64,000 nucleotides of DNA from Dictyobacter kobayashii (GCF_003967555.1 NZ_BIFS01000002.1:62001-126000); one strand, 5' to 3'. Shown: positions 9,296 through 18,997, counted from the stretch's first letter. A program made the numbers and translations. Notes: a model not told the origin generated them from the sequence alone.

Positions 9296-10636
9296 CTACG
9301 ACAGCGAGATAAGGCCCATTCTCGCTTTGAGGGCGAGGATGCGCTGCACCGACTGGTTCAGGCGATCCTGCGAGATACGCCCCGATTGCACGGCCGAGGT
9401 AACGGCATTGACGACTGCCGCCAGGCGATCAGGTGCCATCGGACATTCAACGATGTCATTACCCGCGAGAATAGCCTGGACAGTTGCCTCGGCGATCGCC
9501 TGCGAGGGATCGCTATATCCCTGCTTTTGCATGGACTGGAGCAGCCCTCCTGCCTCCATCTGGTCAGTAACGACGACACCCTGATAGCCCAGCTGGCCGC
9601 GCAGCACCTGGTTTATCAGTACCGGAGAGAGAGAAGCCGGTTTGCTTGAGTCATACGCGGGGACCATGACGTGCGTTGTCATGATCATTCCAGGTTGATG
9701 CGACAACAGGGCGCGAAACGGTGCGAAGTCAGTGGAATTGAGCTGAGACTGGCTGTGCGTGATGGTCGCCAAACTATTGTCGGGATTGGCCGAAGCCGAG
9801 CCGAGGCCGGGCCAGTGCTTCAGCGTTCCCTGTACGCCGTTCTGCTGTAAGCCATCCAGAAATGCTCCGGCATACTTAATGACGTCGCCTGGTGTCGAAC
9901 CAAACATCCGGCTCTGGCCTATGGCGCCACCTTGATAGACATCAACCAGGGGGGCGAAATTGGCGTTGATGCCATTGGCCAGCAAGCGCTGGGCATCTTG
10001 ACGCGCCTGGGCATACACTTGTTGTGTATTACCTGTCGCAGCCAGGCTGCCGGGCGAAGGCGTGGAGCCGTAATACGGGGCAAGCCGATCAACGGTTCCC
10101 CCCTCATCGTCTGTCGCTACAATCAACCGCTGGTTGGCGTGTGCCTGAAGATCATGACCCAGTTGAGCCAATCCGCTCTGGGTACTCGGCATGAGTGCCC
10201 CACCGTACTGGGTAAAGATAATAACGTTGGCGATATCCCATTGTTGCAACGGCTGATTCAACGCGGAATTATAGCCGTTGGTATAGACGGGCAGCATGAG
10301 CAACTGACCAATCTTTTGCGTCTGTGTCATGTGGTCGATATACGCATTGATACTCTGGTTCTGCCCGCTAACCTGATTGGCCAGGGGAGCATATGTCGAT
10401 GATGAGGGTTGCGGTGATTGCGTAGAAGCTGATTGATGAGCATGAACAGCGCCCACAGCAGGAGACATTGGCTGCTCGGACGTATTTGAGATACGCCATG
10501 TCTGCCCAATCGCAAAAATGCAGGCGATGTATACCGCAAGGACCAGAAACATGGCCCTGAACAGGATACGCTTTAAGCCGCTACCTGGAACCCCTGATTG
10601 CTGTTGGTTATGCTCTAATGGAGAAGGATACATCAT
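9296..10636 (-). CDS. Glycoside hydrolase family 3 protein, membrane-anchored
   Basis: An N-terminal membrane helix (residues about 24-45) and a Ser/Gln/Pro-rich linker to residue 90 precede a GH3 N-terminal TIM barrel (MTQTQKIGQLLMLPV; TDDEGGTVDRLAP; GINANFAPLVDVY). The nucleophile Asp is present in VVVTDQMEAGG (Asp358). The NagZ-type acid/base loop KHFPGHGD...DSH is changed to KHWPGLGSASANPDNS at 273-287: the key His residues are missing. It therefore resembles the beta-N-acetylhexosaminidase/beta-glucosidase group but may use a different acid/base or have altered activity. The active domain should be extracellular. It is monocistronic. Confidence 0.88.
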   Translation of the reverse strand: MMYPSPLEHNQQQSGVPGSGLKRILFRAMFLVLAVYIACIFAIGQTWRISNTSEQPMSPAVGAVHAHQSASTQSPQPSSSTYAPLANQVSGQNQSINAYIDHMTQTQKIGQLLMLPVYTNGYNSALNQPLQQWDIANVIIFTQYGGALMPSTQSGLAQLGHDLQAHANQRLIVATDDEGGTVDRLAPYYGSTPSPGSLAATGNTQQVYAQARQDAQRLLANGINANFAPLVDVYQGGAIGQSRMFGSTPGDVIKYAGAFLDGLQQNGVQGTLKHWPGLGSASANPDNSLATITHSQSQLNSTDFAPFRALLSHQPGMIMTTHVMVPAYDSSKPASLSPVLINQVLRGQLGYQGVVVTDQMEAGGLLQSMQKQGYSDPSQAIAEATVQAILAGNDIVECPMAPDRLAAVVNAVTSAVQSGRISQDRLNQSVQRILALKARMGLISLS

Positions 10637-11368
10637 AAAGGAAGCCTTTCGTCTCCGGAAATCATGGTCTTTATCTCTACCTCTACTACTTGTTTCGCTT
10701 TACAATGAGGGCGCAGATATTCGTTACCCTCAATACAGGGGTACAAGCACAATCTCACCGGTTCGCCTGTAGCGAACTCTTTCACATCTCAATAGAGATG
10801 TGTAGAAGATGAGGATATGCAATTTGTTCCCCGTTGAAGGGCAATGGGGGTAATGGGTCAGGATTAATGCGACGTTTATAGCCACGCTGTCTCGCGCAAG
10901 GAGACAGGTACATTACTGAGGTCCTACAGGGTCGGAATTTTCGGCATCCCCTGCCTTGCTATCCGTCCAGGCACTACCGCTAGCAAGGCCATGCACGTGG
11001 TGTAAACGTGCTGGCAGCGCTAGCCGCATTACAGCCAGATTGACGATAGCGTATCAAGAGCCTGCTAGCGATGTTTCTCATTACAGGCAGGCTGCGTTTC
11101 CCACCATGATACCATACCAGAAACACATTGTCACTACTGTTACGCAATGGCGATTGGGTGGTCCCTCCTGGCGTCCATCATCCACCTCAGGAGTGAGAAG
11201 AACAGTGAGTACCTATCCAACCTGAAATCATCCCTGGGGTGGGTGACTTTACGCCCATCCTCTGTTACACTCTCTATGAGAAGATGCGAGAGCTGAGAAA
11301 CAGGCGCTCGCATAACAAAGCCAGGAGAACATGTGAGATAGTCAACATGGAATGAAAGAGAGAAGCAG
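10637..11368. other. Intergenic region, no gene recognised
   Basis: About 730 bp upstream of both GH3 (-) and P450 (+). Two small hairpins are visible: GTTCGC/GCGAAC at 10761-10777 and CACATCTC/GAGATGTG at 10783-10802. No open frame has a plausible start with family resemblance. Confidence 0.5.
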
Positions 11369-12559
11369 ATGACAGATACTCCCTCCCTCCCTACGATGCC
11401 CTTTGCACAGCCAGCGCCGTTGGCCATTGCTCCTCTACTGCGAGCACTGCAGGCTGAGCGTCCAATTACCAGAGTTCGCACGCCGGCTGGCGATGAGGCG
11501 TGGTTGGTCACCCGGCATGCCGAGGTAAAAGCGCTCTTCTCTGATCGGCGGCTGGGACGGTCGCACCCGGACCCCGAGCACGCGCCACGGATCAGCAATG
11601 CCATCCTTCTAGGCGGCCCGATGGGCAATTACGACACAGAGCCAGCCGATCACGCCCAGATGCGCGCCCTGTTGACGCCCTTCTTCTCCGCGAAAAGGAT
11701 GGCAGCCCTGCGCCCGCGCGTCGAGGAGATGGTGGACCAGTTCCTGGACGCGCTCGCCACCAGGACACCGCCAGCGGACCTGCACGAGGCGCTGTCGTTT
11801 CCCCTGCCGGTGCTGGTCATTTGTGAACTGCTGGGCGTCCCCTTTGCTGACCGCGAGCAGTTCCACCTCTGGTCCACCGATATGGCCGACCTGCACGACC
11901 GCGCTCGTGCCACTGCTTCTATGAACAGCCTCAACACCTATATGAGGGAACTGGTGGAGCGCAAGCGAGCACAGCCGGAAGACGACGTACTCTCTGGCCT
12001 GTGTGCCGTCGGGAATGGCACCCTCTCCAATGAACAGATCGCCGGGTTGGGTGCCGGACTGCTCTTCGCCGGACACGAGACGACGGTCGTGCGCATCGAC
12101 ATCGGCACGCTCCTCTTTCTGACGCACCCGGACCAGCGCCAGGCTCTGCTGAGCGATCCCGAGCTGGTCACTACCGCCGTCGAGGAAATCCTGCGCCTCT
12201 CCAATACCGGCTCCAGCGCGCTGCCACGATACGCGCGTGAGGCCATTGAGATCAGCAACGTGACCATCCAGCCTGGTGAGGCCGTGTTGCTAAGCGCAGG
12301 CGCGGCAAACCGCGACGAGCGCGTCTTTGGCGAACCCGACAGCTTTGCCATCAAGCGGCAGTCCAATCCACACCTCACCTTTGGCTACGGCTCCCATTTT
12401 TGCATCGGAGCCCCACTGGCCCGCATCGAACTCCAGGCCGTGTTCGCCCGCCTCCTGTCCCGCTTTCCCACCCTCCGCCTCGCGATCCCCCTGGAGGACA
12501 TCCGGTTCCGCAACCACGTGTTGACCGGCGGGCTGTTTGAGCTACCGGTCATATGGTGA
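11369..12559 (+). CDS. Cytochrome P450
   Basis: A 396-residue soluble bacterial P450 of CYP107-like appearance. Visible motifs: I-helix oxygen-activation motif AGHETT (residues 234-239), K-helix EEILR (272-276), and heme-binding loop FGYGSHFCIGA with the axial Cys345. It should be a cytosolic monooxygenase needing external ferredoxin and reductase, neither of which is adjacent. The ATG at 11369 follows a purine-rich GAAAGAGAGAAG and gives a normal N-terminus. It is isolated, so no pathway can be assigned from context; substrates of this group include macrolides, fatty acids and terpenes. Confidence 0.95.
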   Translation: MTDTPSLPTMPFAQPAPLAIAPLLRALQAERPITRVRTPAGDEAWLVTRHAEVKALFSDRRLGRSHPDPEHAPRISNAILLGGPMGNYDTEPADHAQMRALLTPFFSAKRMAALRPRVEEMVDQFLDALATRTPPADLHEALSFPLPVLVICELLGVPFADREQFHLWSTDMADLHDRARATASMNSLNTYMRELVERKRAQPEDDVLSGLCAVGNGTLSNEQIAGLGAGLLFAGHETTVVRIDIGTLLFLTHPDQRQALLSDPELVTTAVEEILRLSNTGSSALPRYAREAIEISNVTIQPGEAVLLSAGAANRDERVFGEPDSFAIKRQSNPHLTFGYGSHFCIGAPLARIELQAVFARLLSRFPTLRLAIPLEDIRFRNHVLTGGLFELPVIW

Positions 12560-13138
12560 GTATGCGGGACGCCCGGATACGATGGTAATACGCTGTTAGC
12601 AGTTCCATCACCGCTGAGTCCATATCTTGCGCAGTACTATGCGCATCAGGAGTAGGCGCATATAGCTGTTGCACCAGGGATCCATAAACACTGCCTGGCT
12701 ATCGTTTTATAGTAATGAAAAGAAGCTAGCTGGTAATACAAAGTTCGATCATCCTTCATGGCACAATCATATGTAACGTAGTATAAGTGCTCGCGAATCA
12801 CCATCCCCTGTGTGGGGGATTCGGATGGAGATCACGAACAAGCGATACGATGTCCATTCTTTCAGGTATGGAGTGTGTATGGTGGGCGGCCGCGGCCACC
12901 CACCATACACACTCCACACACTCCCAACCCGGCGCCGCAGGCCCCAAAGAGGAACATAAAAAAAACCTGCGAAGTAACAAAAATAGGCTTCTTAAAATCA
13001 GTAATTGCTGATATAATTAGCTAGAATGAAGTATATTTCTGTCTTCGAACAAAAAGCTGTTCTTGGACGCAACTGTCGGGATAGTCTGCATACGCATTCT
13101 ACCCACAAGTATCCATCTTCACGAAAGAAGGAAGCATT
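12560..13138. other. Intergenic region with hairpin
   Basis: No gene is recognised. Minus-strand sequence at about 12568-12715 reads as an open tail without a start and could be a gene remnant, but no family was identified. The region holds the long hairpin at 12870-12915. Confidence 0.4.
12870..12915. repeat. 17-bp inverted repeat hairpin
   Basis: GGAGTGTGTATGGTGGG and its exact complement flank a 12-nt GC-rich loop. It lies downstream of P450 and upstream of the protease-like genes, with no T-tract, so its role is open. Confidence 0.75.
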
Positions 13139-13390
13139 ATGTCCCAATTCCGTAGATTCATCCAGGTATCCCTGATTGGCACAGTTTTTCTTTGCTTCCT
13201 GGCCGCCTGGAGACGCTCTGCCAAATCAAGGGCGGCAGGCACTATCATAAAGCATCCTGTGGCTACTCCGGCTAATGATGTCCTTCAGTATTGGACCGCC
13301 GACAAAATGCGCCATGCGAAAGCCACCAACCTACCAAAGACCGATGCTCTTGAGCGAGGTAAACAACATCCACCTACGCCTCGTCCATAG
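13139..13390 (+). CDS. Short secreted protein, N-terminal fragment of protease-like family
   Basis: 83 residues with one membrane or signal helix (about 8-25). It shares the motif QYWTxxxMRxA (VLQYWTADKMRHA) with the next gene, where it precedes a trypsin-like domain. In secreted V8-like proteases a YWTPERMR-type motif is typical of the propeptide, so this is probably a paralogous N-terminal remnant rather than a complete gene. The ribosome-binding site GAAGGAAG precedes the ATG. Confidence 0.5.
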   Translation: MSQFRRFIQVSLIGTVFLCFLAAWRRSAKSRAAGTIIKHPVATPANDVLQYWTADKMRHAKATNLPKTDALERGKQHPPTPRP

Positions 13391-13420
13391 CGGACTTGAT
13401 GAAAGCGGGTAAATGATAGC

Positions 13421-14011
13421 ATGTCACAACGACCTGGACGCATCCATCCATTTCTGGTTGATAGGATCTTTCTGAGCACACTGGCCTGTGCCTACGTAGT
13501 GTATCTGATGGCATTTGGACATGTTCTCTATCTCTGGATGTTCGCACCCTCAAATCCCATCACAGAACATCAAATAGATATGACCTCTAATATCGCTATT
13601 CAGTATTGGACGGTGGCGAACATGCGCAATGCCATTGACGATAATCAACAAAACGGCGACGTCTCCAGCCTGACCCGGGAAAGAGGTACAGTCACAGGCC
13701 AGGGCAAAGCATCGCTACAACAGGGACAACCTCCCAGCGATGAGAGTCTTTCTTATCCCCTCTCGACAGTAGGAAAGGTCTTTTTTACTAACGCCGCCGG
13801 CCAAAACATGTCTTGCAGTGGTACTGCCGTCACCAGCCCTAACAGCAGCGTTGTCGATACTGCGGGTCACTGTTTCTACCAGCATGGCGATTGGATGCAA
13901 AATGTACTCTTCTGTCCTCAGTATGATAATGGTAATACACCGTATGGTTGCTGGGCCGCTCGCGATCTGGAGATCCCTTCCGACTGGCTAAACGCTCAGC
14001 ACACAATATGA
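13421..14011 (+). pseudogene. Trypsin-like serine peptidase, truncated after the catalytic His
   Basis: The N-terminal helix (about residues 17-40) and propeptide motif QYWTVANMRNA lead into a chymotrypsin-fold start (GKVFFTNAAGQNMSCSGTAV) with the catalytic histidine in DTAGHC. The frame ends about 50 residues later. Neither the catalytic Asp nor the GDSGG serine motif is found downstream in any frame up to 14480, so the peptidase is inactive as encoded. It follows the related fragment at 13139 in the same direction and may be part of the same decayed tandem pair. Confidence 0.75.
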
Positions 14012-14319
14012 CACCACGCAGCACCATACCCGCCCTCGGCCCGCCCACGCCTATCAACAATGCCGCGTCACCTCCATCCACAAACGCCTTACCCACGATA
14101 CCGAGCAGTTCTGCCTGAACCTCACCATCACCCTGCTCCCCCTTCATCTGCTCCCCCTGCCCCTGACGCCTCCTCCCGATGACATCACGTATTCCTGAAA
14201 AAGGCAGCGACGCGTCAAATTGAAAACGAGTTGAGGGCGGATGGGGCAATGCTGAAACATGGCAGGCTCATCCGTACCATTTTCAGGTCACCCTGTTCAC
14301 CCCCATCTCCACTTTTTAC

Positions 14320-14357
14320 AGGTCCAAGACAGGTCCAAGACAGGTCCAAGACAGGTC
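14320..14357 (+). repeat. Tandem 11-bp repeat upstream of a promoter
   Basis: Three full copies of AGGTCCAAGAC plus a fourth AGGTC. The last partial copy runs into the GGTCAA that serves as the -35-like element of the next promoter, so the array multiplies that element. Confidence 0.85.
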
Positions 14358-14416
14358 AACACACACACCCCTCAGCTATACTCCTGCACAGGTAGGTCCC
14401 TTTTTCTCGACCTACC
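14354..14416 (+). promoter_or_regulatory. Promoter GGTCAA-17-TATACT with 5' hairpin
   Basis: GGTCAA (14354-14359), 17 nt, TATACT (14377-14382). A hairpin GGTAGGTC/GACCTACC (14391-14416) starts about where the transcript should. The same element with identical spacing precedes the gene at 18563. Confidence 0.6.
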
Positions 14417-14481
14417 AGGAGAAAAAATATGCGCACACTCTTTTTACCCACAAAAAATACACGTGAAGGAGAAATCAACCT

Positions 14482-15320
14482 ATGCTATCTGAGATCAACC
14501 GCGACCACACACCACACACCCCAATCCACCACAAAGGGACCTCTGCCACCAGCGCATGGATGCGGAAACAGCTGCGACTCTTTCTGCTTGCATTCCCTCT
14601 GATAGGAACACTGATCTTTTGTACGTCGCCAGCCACTTTTGCCGCAATCCAAGATGCTATCTCGCCCGTCCCACGCAACATCTGCTCCAGTAATGACCCT
14701 CCCCGAGGCTGGGTCATTACGAATGTGTTCACCAATTGGGGGAGTTGTTCGGGTGGCCCCTTTACCACCAATAATGTTATGACTGTTGCGCCACCACCAA
14801 CCCGCCCACCTGGGTGTGCTCCTTCTCCCATATTCCAGATTCTACTGTTGTCACCCAAGAAGCACACCGCTTCTTCTCTGATGACAGGAAAAATCTCATT
14901 CCATTCACATGCGGCGAGGATCTTTTTAATCTAAGTGCTATTACCATACAAGGACTACCAAATATACAAGTACTACCAAAAATAAATGCCCTCTTACTTA
15001 CCCCCATCCAGGGGTCTGACGCCCCGCCGAACATTACCGTCTGTTCTGAGTCCCCTATCCCGGTTGGATGGGTTGTCACCAGCGACATTACCCTGTCCCA
15101 ACATCCCGAGGCTGCTCTTTCCTGTCCTCTTTCATCGTACCTTCATCGGGATGCAACTGTCCAAAAAATCCTGACGCATGTTACGGGTAAGGCACTGGTC
15201 ATGTGCGCAGATTCTCCGCTCCCTCTTGGCTATACGGTCACTGACGCAAATGTGGACCGTCAGGAATGCACACAAGATAAGGGAACCTCTCATCGTATTG
15301 TCCCACAACAACATCCTTAG
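14482..15320 (+). CDS. Secreted cysteine-rich repeat protein, one frameshift
   Basis: Function unknown. After a short N-terminal tail with the IHHKGT motif comes a signal helix (about residues 30-52, ending ATFAA). The mature part has at least three copies of a module resembling C-x(2-4)-SP-x-P-x-GW/Y-x-VT-x(n)-C: ICSSNDPPRGWVIT, VCSESPIPVGWVVT and MCADSPLPLGYTVT. The second and third copies are in another frame. Passing from one to the other within 14790-14813 needs one extra base, consistent with other shifts here. The repeat spacing suggests small disulphide-linked units outside the cell. Its promoter and IHHKGT start are shared with the gene at 18563. Confidence 0.65.
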
Positions 15321-15321
15321 C

Positions 15322-16904
15322 CATGACCCGAAGCAAAGTTTTGGAACATCTGATCTGAGAGCCAACAAGAGACAAAAAGCAACCTCGTGAGGTAGACTGA
15401 GAAAAAATCAAAAACCACGACTCAGTTCCATCAGGAGGTTGTCTTTATGTACTCTCAGTATGCCACATGGTCTCAAGGAAATGTTTCAGAGCAGCAAGAA
15501 AGTCAGCAGTGGGCTCAGTCCTTAGAAACGTTTCTTGCTCCTCATTGCGAGCGGCTTGATGCGTATCTGGATCGACGTCTGGTTGGCACGGTCTCCACCC
15601 TCATTGCAACCCTCATTGCAACCATCATTCAAGCCCGCGTCCCCTTGACACTGACAGCATTGGGCAGTGACCTCTGCGGGCCCGATCACGCTGATGCAGG
15701 CACCCAGCGCATTCATCGTCTGCTTCAGCAGAAGCGCTGGAGCCCCGAGGTGCTGGCAGAGAGCATCTGGCAGCAGGCCGATCAGCACTGTCAGCGTTTG
15801 GTCGCCAAGGGGAGACGCCCGTCTGTATCTGGGACAGCAGTGTGCTCGAAAAGCCAGAGAGCGAGAAGTTGGAAGGCTTAGGCTCGGTCCGCTCCAGTCG
15901 GGTCAAACGTCTGGCCCGCAGTCGCCAAGGCGTCTTTAACCCTTCGGCCGGCAAGCCCGTGAGCGTGCGTGGATTTGAATGGGAAAGCCTCATCCTGGTA
16001 GGTCGTGATGGCATTCCTCAGGTGGCAGCGATGGAATGGTGGGGACGCGTCAAAGGAGTCAGTGGGCAACAACGCCAGCGGCAACATGCCTTGTTACGCC
16101 AGGTCTCAGCCCATTGGGGGCGTCAGGTACGCCAGGTCTTTGATCGTGGCTACAACGGCGGTCGCTGGTTATGGGATCTGGATTTCTATGGAGCGCGCTT
16201 CGTGATGCGCTGGAAAAAAGGCAACAAACTGATCGACGAACAGGGACAAGAACGCAAAGCCTGGGAAATCGCGCGCGGCAAACGATCATGGAAGGACACC
16301 AAGTTGCTCTGGGATACACATACACGCGTCCATCGAAGCACGCGTGTGCTGGCGATTACGGTCCGACATCGGCAGTATCGAGGGCCACTGTGGTTGGTCG
16401 TGGTCCGACAAGGCAAAGGACGTGAACCGTGGTATCTGTTAACCAATGAGCCCGTGGAGACCCAAGAGCAGGCCTGGGACATCATGTTTTCATATGTTCG
16501 TCGCTGGAAAATTGAGGAATGCTTCAGATTTCAAAAAACGGAACTGCTCATGGAATCGCTGCGCGTGCGTGACTGGGAGCCACGTCGCAAATTGCTCTTG
16601 CTGGTGACCCTGGCCTATGGATTTCTGCTGTGGATCCTGAGGCCTTCGCTGATCCTCGAGCGGAGCCGATTGCTGGTTCGCTGGCAACAGCGAGCTGACT
16701 GGCGCCAGTGGCAGGCGAAGCTTTCGCTCTATCGCCTGCGCTGGGCGCTCAGCCAGCTCTGGGGGCGTTATCCCCCGTCATTCGCGGCATTCCAGCCCTA
16801 TCGGGCTCACCACCACATCACCTGGCATCCTTGTACTATGCGGTGGTGGATGACTCTGTGGCATCGACTCGGATATCCGTTCTAAAACTTTGCTTTGGGT
16901 CATG
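15322..16904 (+). mobile_element. IS4-family insertion sequence
   Basis: Terminal inverted repeats of about 25 bp match with few differences: CATGACCCGAAGCAAAGTTT at the left and CATGACCCAAAGCAAAGTTT (complement) at the right. They bracket one DDE transposase gene. No clear target duplication was found. A remnant of the same right end occurs at 44845. Confidence 0.85.
15447..16885 (+). CDS. IS4-family DDE transposase, one frameshift
   Basis: Catalytic residues: Asp in IWDSSVLEKPE, Asp in VFDRGYNGGRW and Glu in the Y-(2)-R-(3)-E-(6)-K signature (YVRRWKIEECFRFQK), which is diagnostic for IS4. N-terminal and catalytic parts are in different frames; one extra C at CCC 15818-15820 restores RRPVCIWDSS. 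Because the IS ends are intact and the break sits in a homopolymer, a consensus error is as likely as inactivation. About 480 residues when joined, normal for the family. Confidence 0.88.
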
Positions 16905-17341
16905 CTGAGACTGGAACCCATCATGACAACCTGAAAACACTCCTTAGCCTTTACATGCATGCTGCATACACAGTGCAATGAAATACCTCTGCTTCTTATT
17001 CACCTTCCTCATCTGCTCCTCACCCATCTGTATGGTAAAAACCGTCTTTTTCTGGGTACTTTACACCCCGCAGTTGCTCCCATTCCTGGCGACGCAATCC
17101 ACAACTCTTCAGCAACGATTCCCACATCGGTCGGGAAATAGGCACACATCGCTCGCTCATCGCGCGCTCCTTTCATTCTCGTTCTTCTTCTCGCTCGTAT
17201 GCTCACAGTCACGCTCGCCGCCGTACGGCGACTCCTTCATGGCCAGTCAACAGGAGGCATCTCTTCTCCGGGCTATGCTTGTCATACCCCCCTGATACGT
17301 CTCACTCATCCCACAGAGTGCGTACGAACGCTCTACCCAGC
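16905..17341. other. Intergenic region, no gene recognised
   Basis: Open frames at 16978-17295 (+) and 17009-17212 (-) have no family resemblance and no good ribosome-binding sites. No further structure was seen before the palindrome at 17342. Confidence 0.4.
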
Positions 17342-17399
17342 AGGCGCATATTACCGCAGCCTCTCCACGCGCGTGGAGAGGCTGCGGTAATATGCGCCT
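17342..17399. repeat. 58-bp perfect palindrome abutting a stop codon
   Basis: Two 29-bp arms with no spacer, centred at 17370/17371. It directly abuts the stop of the minus-strand gene at 17400. It could form a very stable stem in the transcript or a cruciform; there is no T-tract. Confidence 0.9.
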
Positions 17400-17969
17400 T
17401 TAATGATCCGTATTACAAACCGAGGCGCTATACGTCGTGGACTCTTCATCGATATTGCCCTGTACGCACACCTGCGGTCCATCGGCCACCATGGGAGAGA
17501 CCCCCAAGCGTTGATAGGCCGACAGGCCTGCATAGGCCTGGGTCCCCGTGAGCGCAATCGCCTGCATGTGCGCCTTCGCATTCCCCGACGCCTGAACAAC
17601 CCCGAAGTAGCCAGCACACTTTTTCGAATGGAACAACGTCAGCGTGCCAAGCACCTTCCCCTGATCATCGGTAATCGGTGTCTGCGCCACTCCCGCGCCC
17701 AGAACAGGCTTACGATCAGGGATGGGAATGGCAACGGGTCCCTCGTAAATCCACCTGATCCACCTGATATCGTACACCCAATTCCAGCCTCCCGCATCAT
17801 CCCAACAGTCCGCCACCCCCGACGGATCCTGACCCGTCACACTGGTGGTCGCCGGCGGCTCACTTTGCCGTACCGCCGCCCAGGCACCGCTAGGAAAATC
17901 AACACTGACCAGAATCGCCATCAGGGGAACTACTGCCAGCAACCATCGAAATGAAAACCGCTTCGGCAT
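17400..17969 (-). CDS. Secreted protein of unknown function
   Basis: 189 residues with a clear signal peptide (RWLLAVVPLMAILV, cleavage after AWA near residue 32). The mature part has few cysteines and a segment, GTLTLFHSKKCAGYFGVV, that resembles the core of DUF2690-like secreted proteins of actinomycetes, though this is only a resemblance. A 25-bp inverted repeat at 18007-18031 lies about 38 bp before the ATG, a possible operator, and the gene ends in the 58-bp palindrome. It stands alone. Confidence 0.65.
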   Translation of the reverse strand: MPKRFSFRWLLAVVPLMAILVSVDFPSGAWAAVRQSEPPATTSVTGQDPSGVADCWDDAGGWNWVYDIRWIRWIYEGPVAIPIPDRKPVLGAGVAQTPITDDQGKVLGTLTLFHSKKCAGYFGVVQASGNAKAHMQAIALTGTQAYAGLSAYQRLGVSPMVADGPQVCVQGNIDEESTTYSASVCNTDH

Positions 17970-18006
17970 CTCACACCCTCATTTCTGTACAATGCGCATC
18001 AACGTA

Positions 18007-18031
18007 TTTTAATGGGACACGCCCATTAAAA
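18007..18031. promoter_or_regulatory. Perfect inverted repeat, candidate operator
   Basis: TTTTAATGGG and CCCATTAAAA separated by ACACG, located just upstream of the minus-strand secreted protein gene. The size and symmetry suit a dimeric repressor. Confidence 0.5.
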
Positions 18032-18227
18032 GAGGAAATGGTTCATTATTAGTGTCTTGTCTCCTTATCCACCAGCAAGACCATTCACTCGCTGGATCGT
18101 CTTACCACCGACTGATACATCAAAGGAGAAGTACACACTTCAATCGCTACGCTGCCAACGTATGGTCGTCGCGTTAGTTCATCTTTCCTGAGTGTATCTA
18201 TCACTCCTGCTTCCCGCCTGAAACATC

Positions 18228-18309
18228 CTGGTAGTCCACCTGTAAGGAAACCTGTAAAAAAGCCTCTGTGCAGGCTTTTTTACAGGTTTCCTTACAGGTG
18301 GACTACCAG
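18228..18309. repeat. 38-bp-arm perfect hairpin
   Basis: Each 38-bp arm is perfectly complementary, with a 6-nt loop CTGTGC. The arms contain ACAGGT and CCTGTAA segments twice. There is no adjacent stop codon: it lies 250 bp upstream of the gene at 18563, so a simple terminator role is doubtful. Confidence 0.9.
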
Positions 18310-18471
18310 AAAAGGGAGTAGATACCAGAGAAGCAAGGGAGGATACAGGCCAGGTCACAAGCAGAGCAAAACCCAAAAACCCCACACTGACGCGCATACC
18401 ACAACCCTGGCAAAGAAGCAAGAAATGAAGCGCACCTCCCACAAAATGAGGGGTTCATCGTCTTTTTTACA

Positions 18472-18500
18472 GGTCAAATCAGCCATCTCTCAGGTATACT
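18472..18500 (+). promoter_or_regulatory. Promoter GGTCAA-17-TATACT
   Basis: GGTCAA (18472-18477), 17 nt, TATACT (18495-18500), with flanks ACA before the -35 and CTCAG before the -10 that match the promoter at 14354. Confidence 0.6.
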
Positions 18501-18562
18501 GCTGTTGGGAGAGATCATACTGTACCGATACACAAAAATAAAAAAAAGAGAGGCGTATAGTA

Positions 18563-18997
18563 ATGAACAGCAACCAAACACAAGAGAAACCGATCCACCA
18601 CAAAGGCACCAGGAGTCCCCTCCAATGTGCCCATTGCCTTTTGATGTGGTATGGCACCTTTTCTCGCGATGACTGGTTGGGGAACGTAACCCTGTGTACC
18701 GCATGCCATAACGCGGCCTACAACTACGTCTTCTATCACCAGAATCTCCAGTTGCGCCAGGACACTCTCCCCCTCATTCACCAGGCGCTCCAGACATGGA
18801 TTGCCGACGCGAACCAGAAACCCTTTCCACGTCCACCAGAGCAGCGCTTCCATCGCTCGGTCCCTGCCTGGATGCGCAACGCCATCCGTATCAGCAAAGT
18901 GACACCGAACGATGAACGCTGGTACCTCGTTGAGAGCCTGGGCGATACCGTCACCAGTGTTCAGACGTTCGAACACCCCCCAACTGTCCATCGCTGA
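18563..18997 (+). CDS. Small CxxC protein of unknown function
   Basis: 144 residues with no signal peptide. Cys pairs CAHC (about residue 22) and CTAC (about 46) are spaced like a zinc ribbon; the C-terminal half is unrecognised. The N-terminus carries the PIHHKGT motif also found at the start of the secreted protein at 14482, and both genes have the same promoter type, so they may belong to one regulon. The ATG follows AAAAAAAGAGAG, a weak ribosome-binding site. Confidence 0.6.
   Translation: MNSNQTQEKPIHHKGTRSPLQCAHCLLMWYGTFSRDDWLGNVTLCTACHNAAYNYVFYHQNLQLRQDTLPLIHQALQTWIADANQKPFPRPPEQRFHRSVPAWMRNAIRISKVTPNDERWYLVESLGDTVTSVQTFEHPPTVHR

Noticed and set aside
14320..14357. Short tandem repeats considered as a CRISPR array
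   Set aside because: Units are 11 bp and contiguous, with no spacers.
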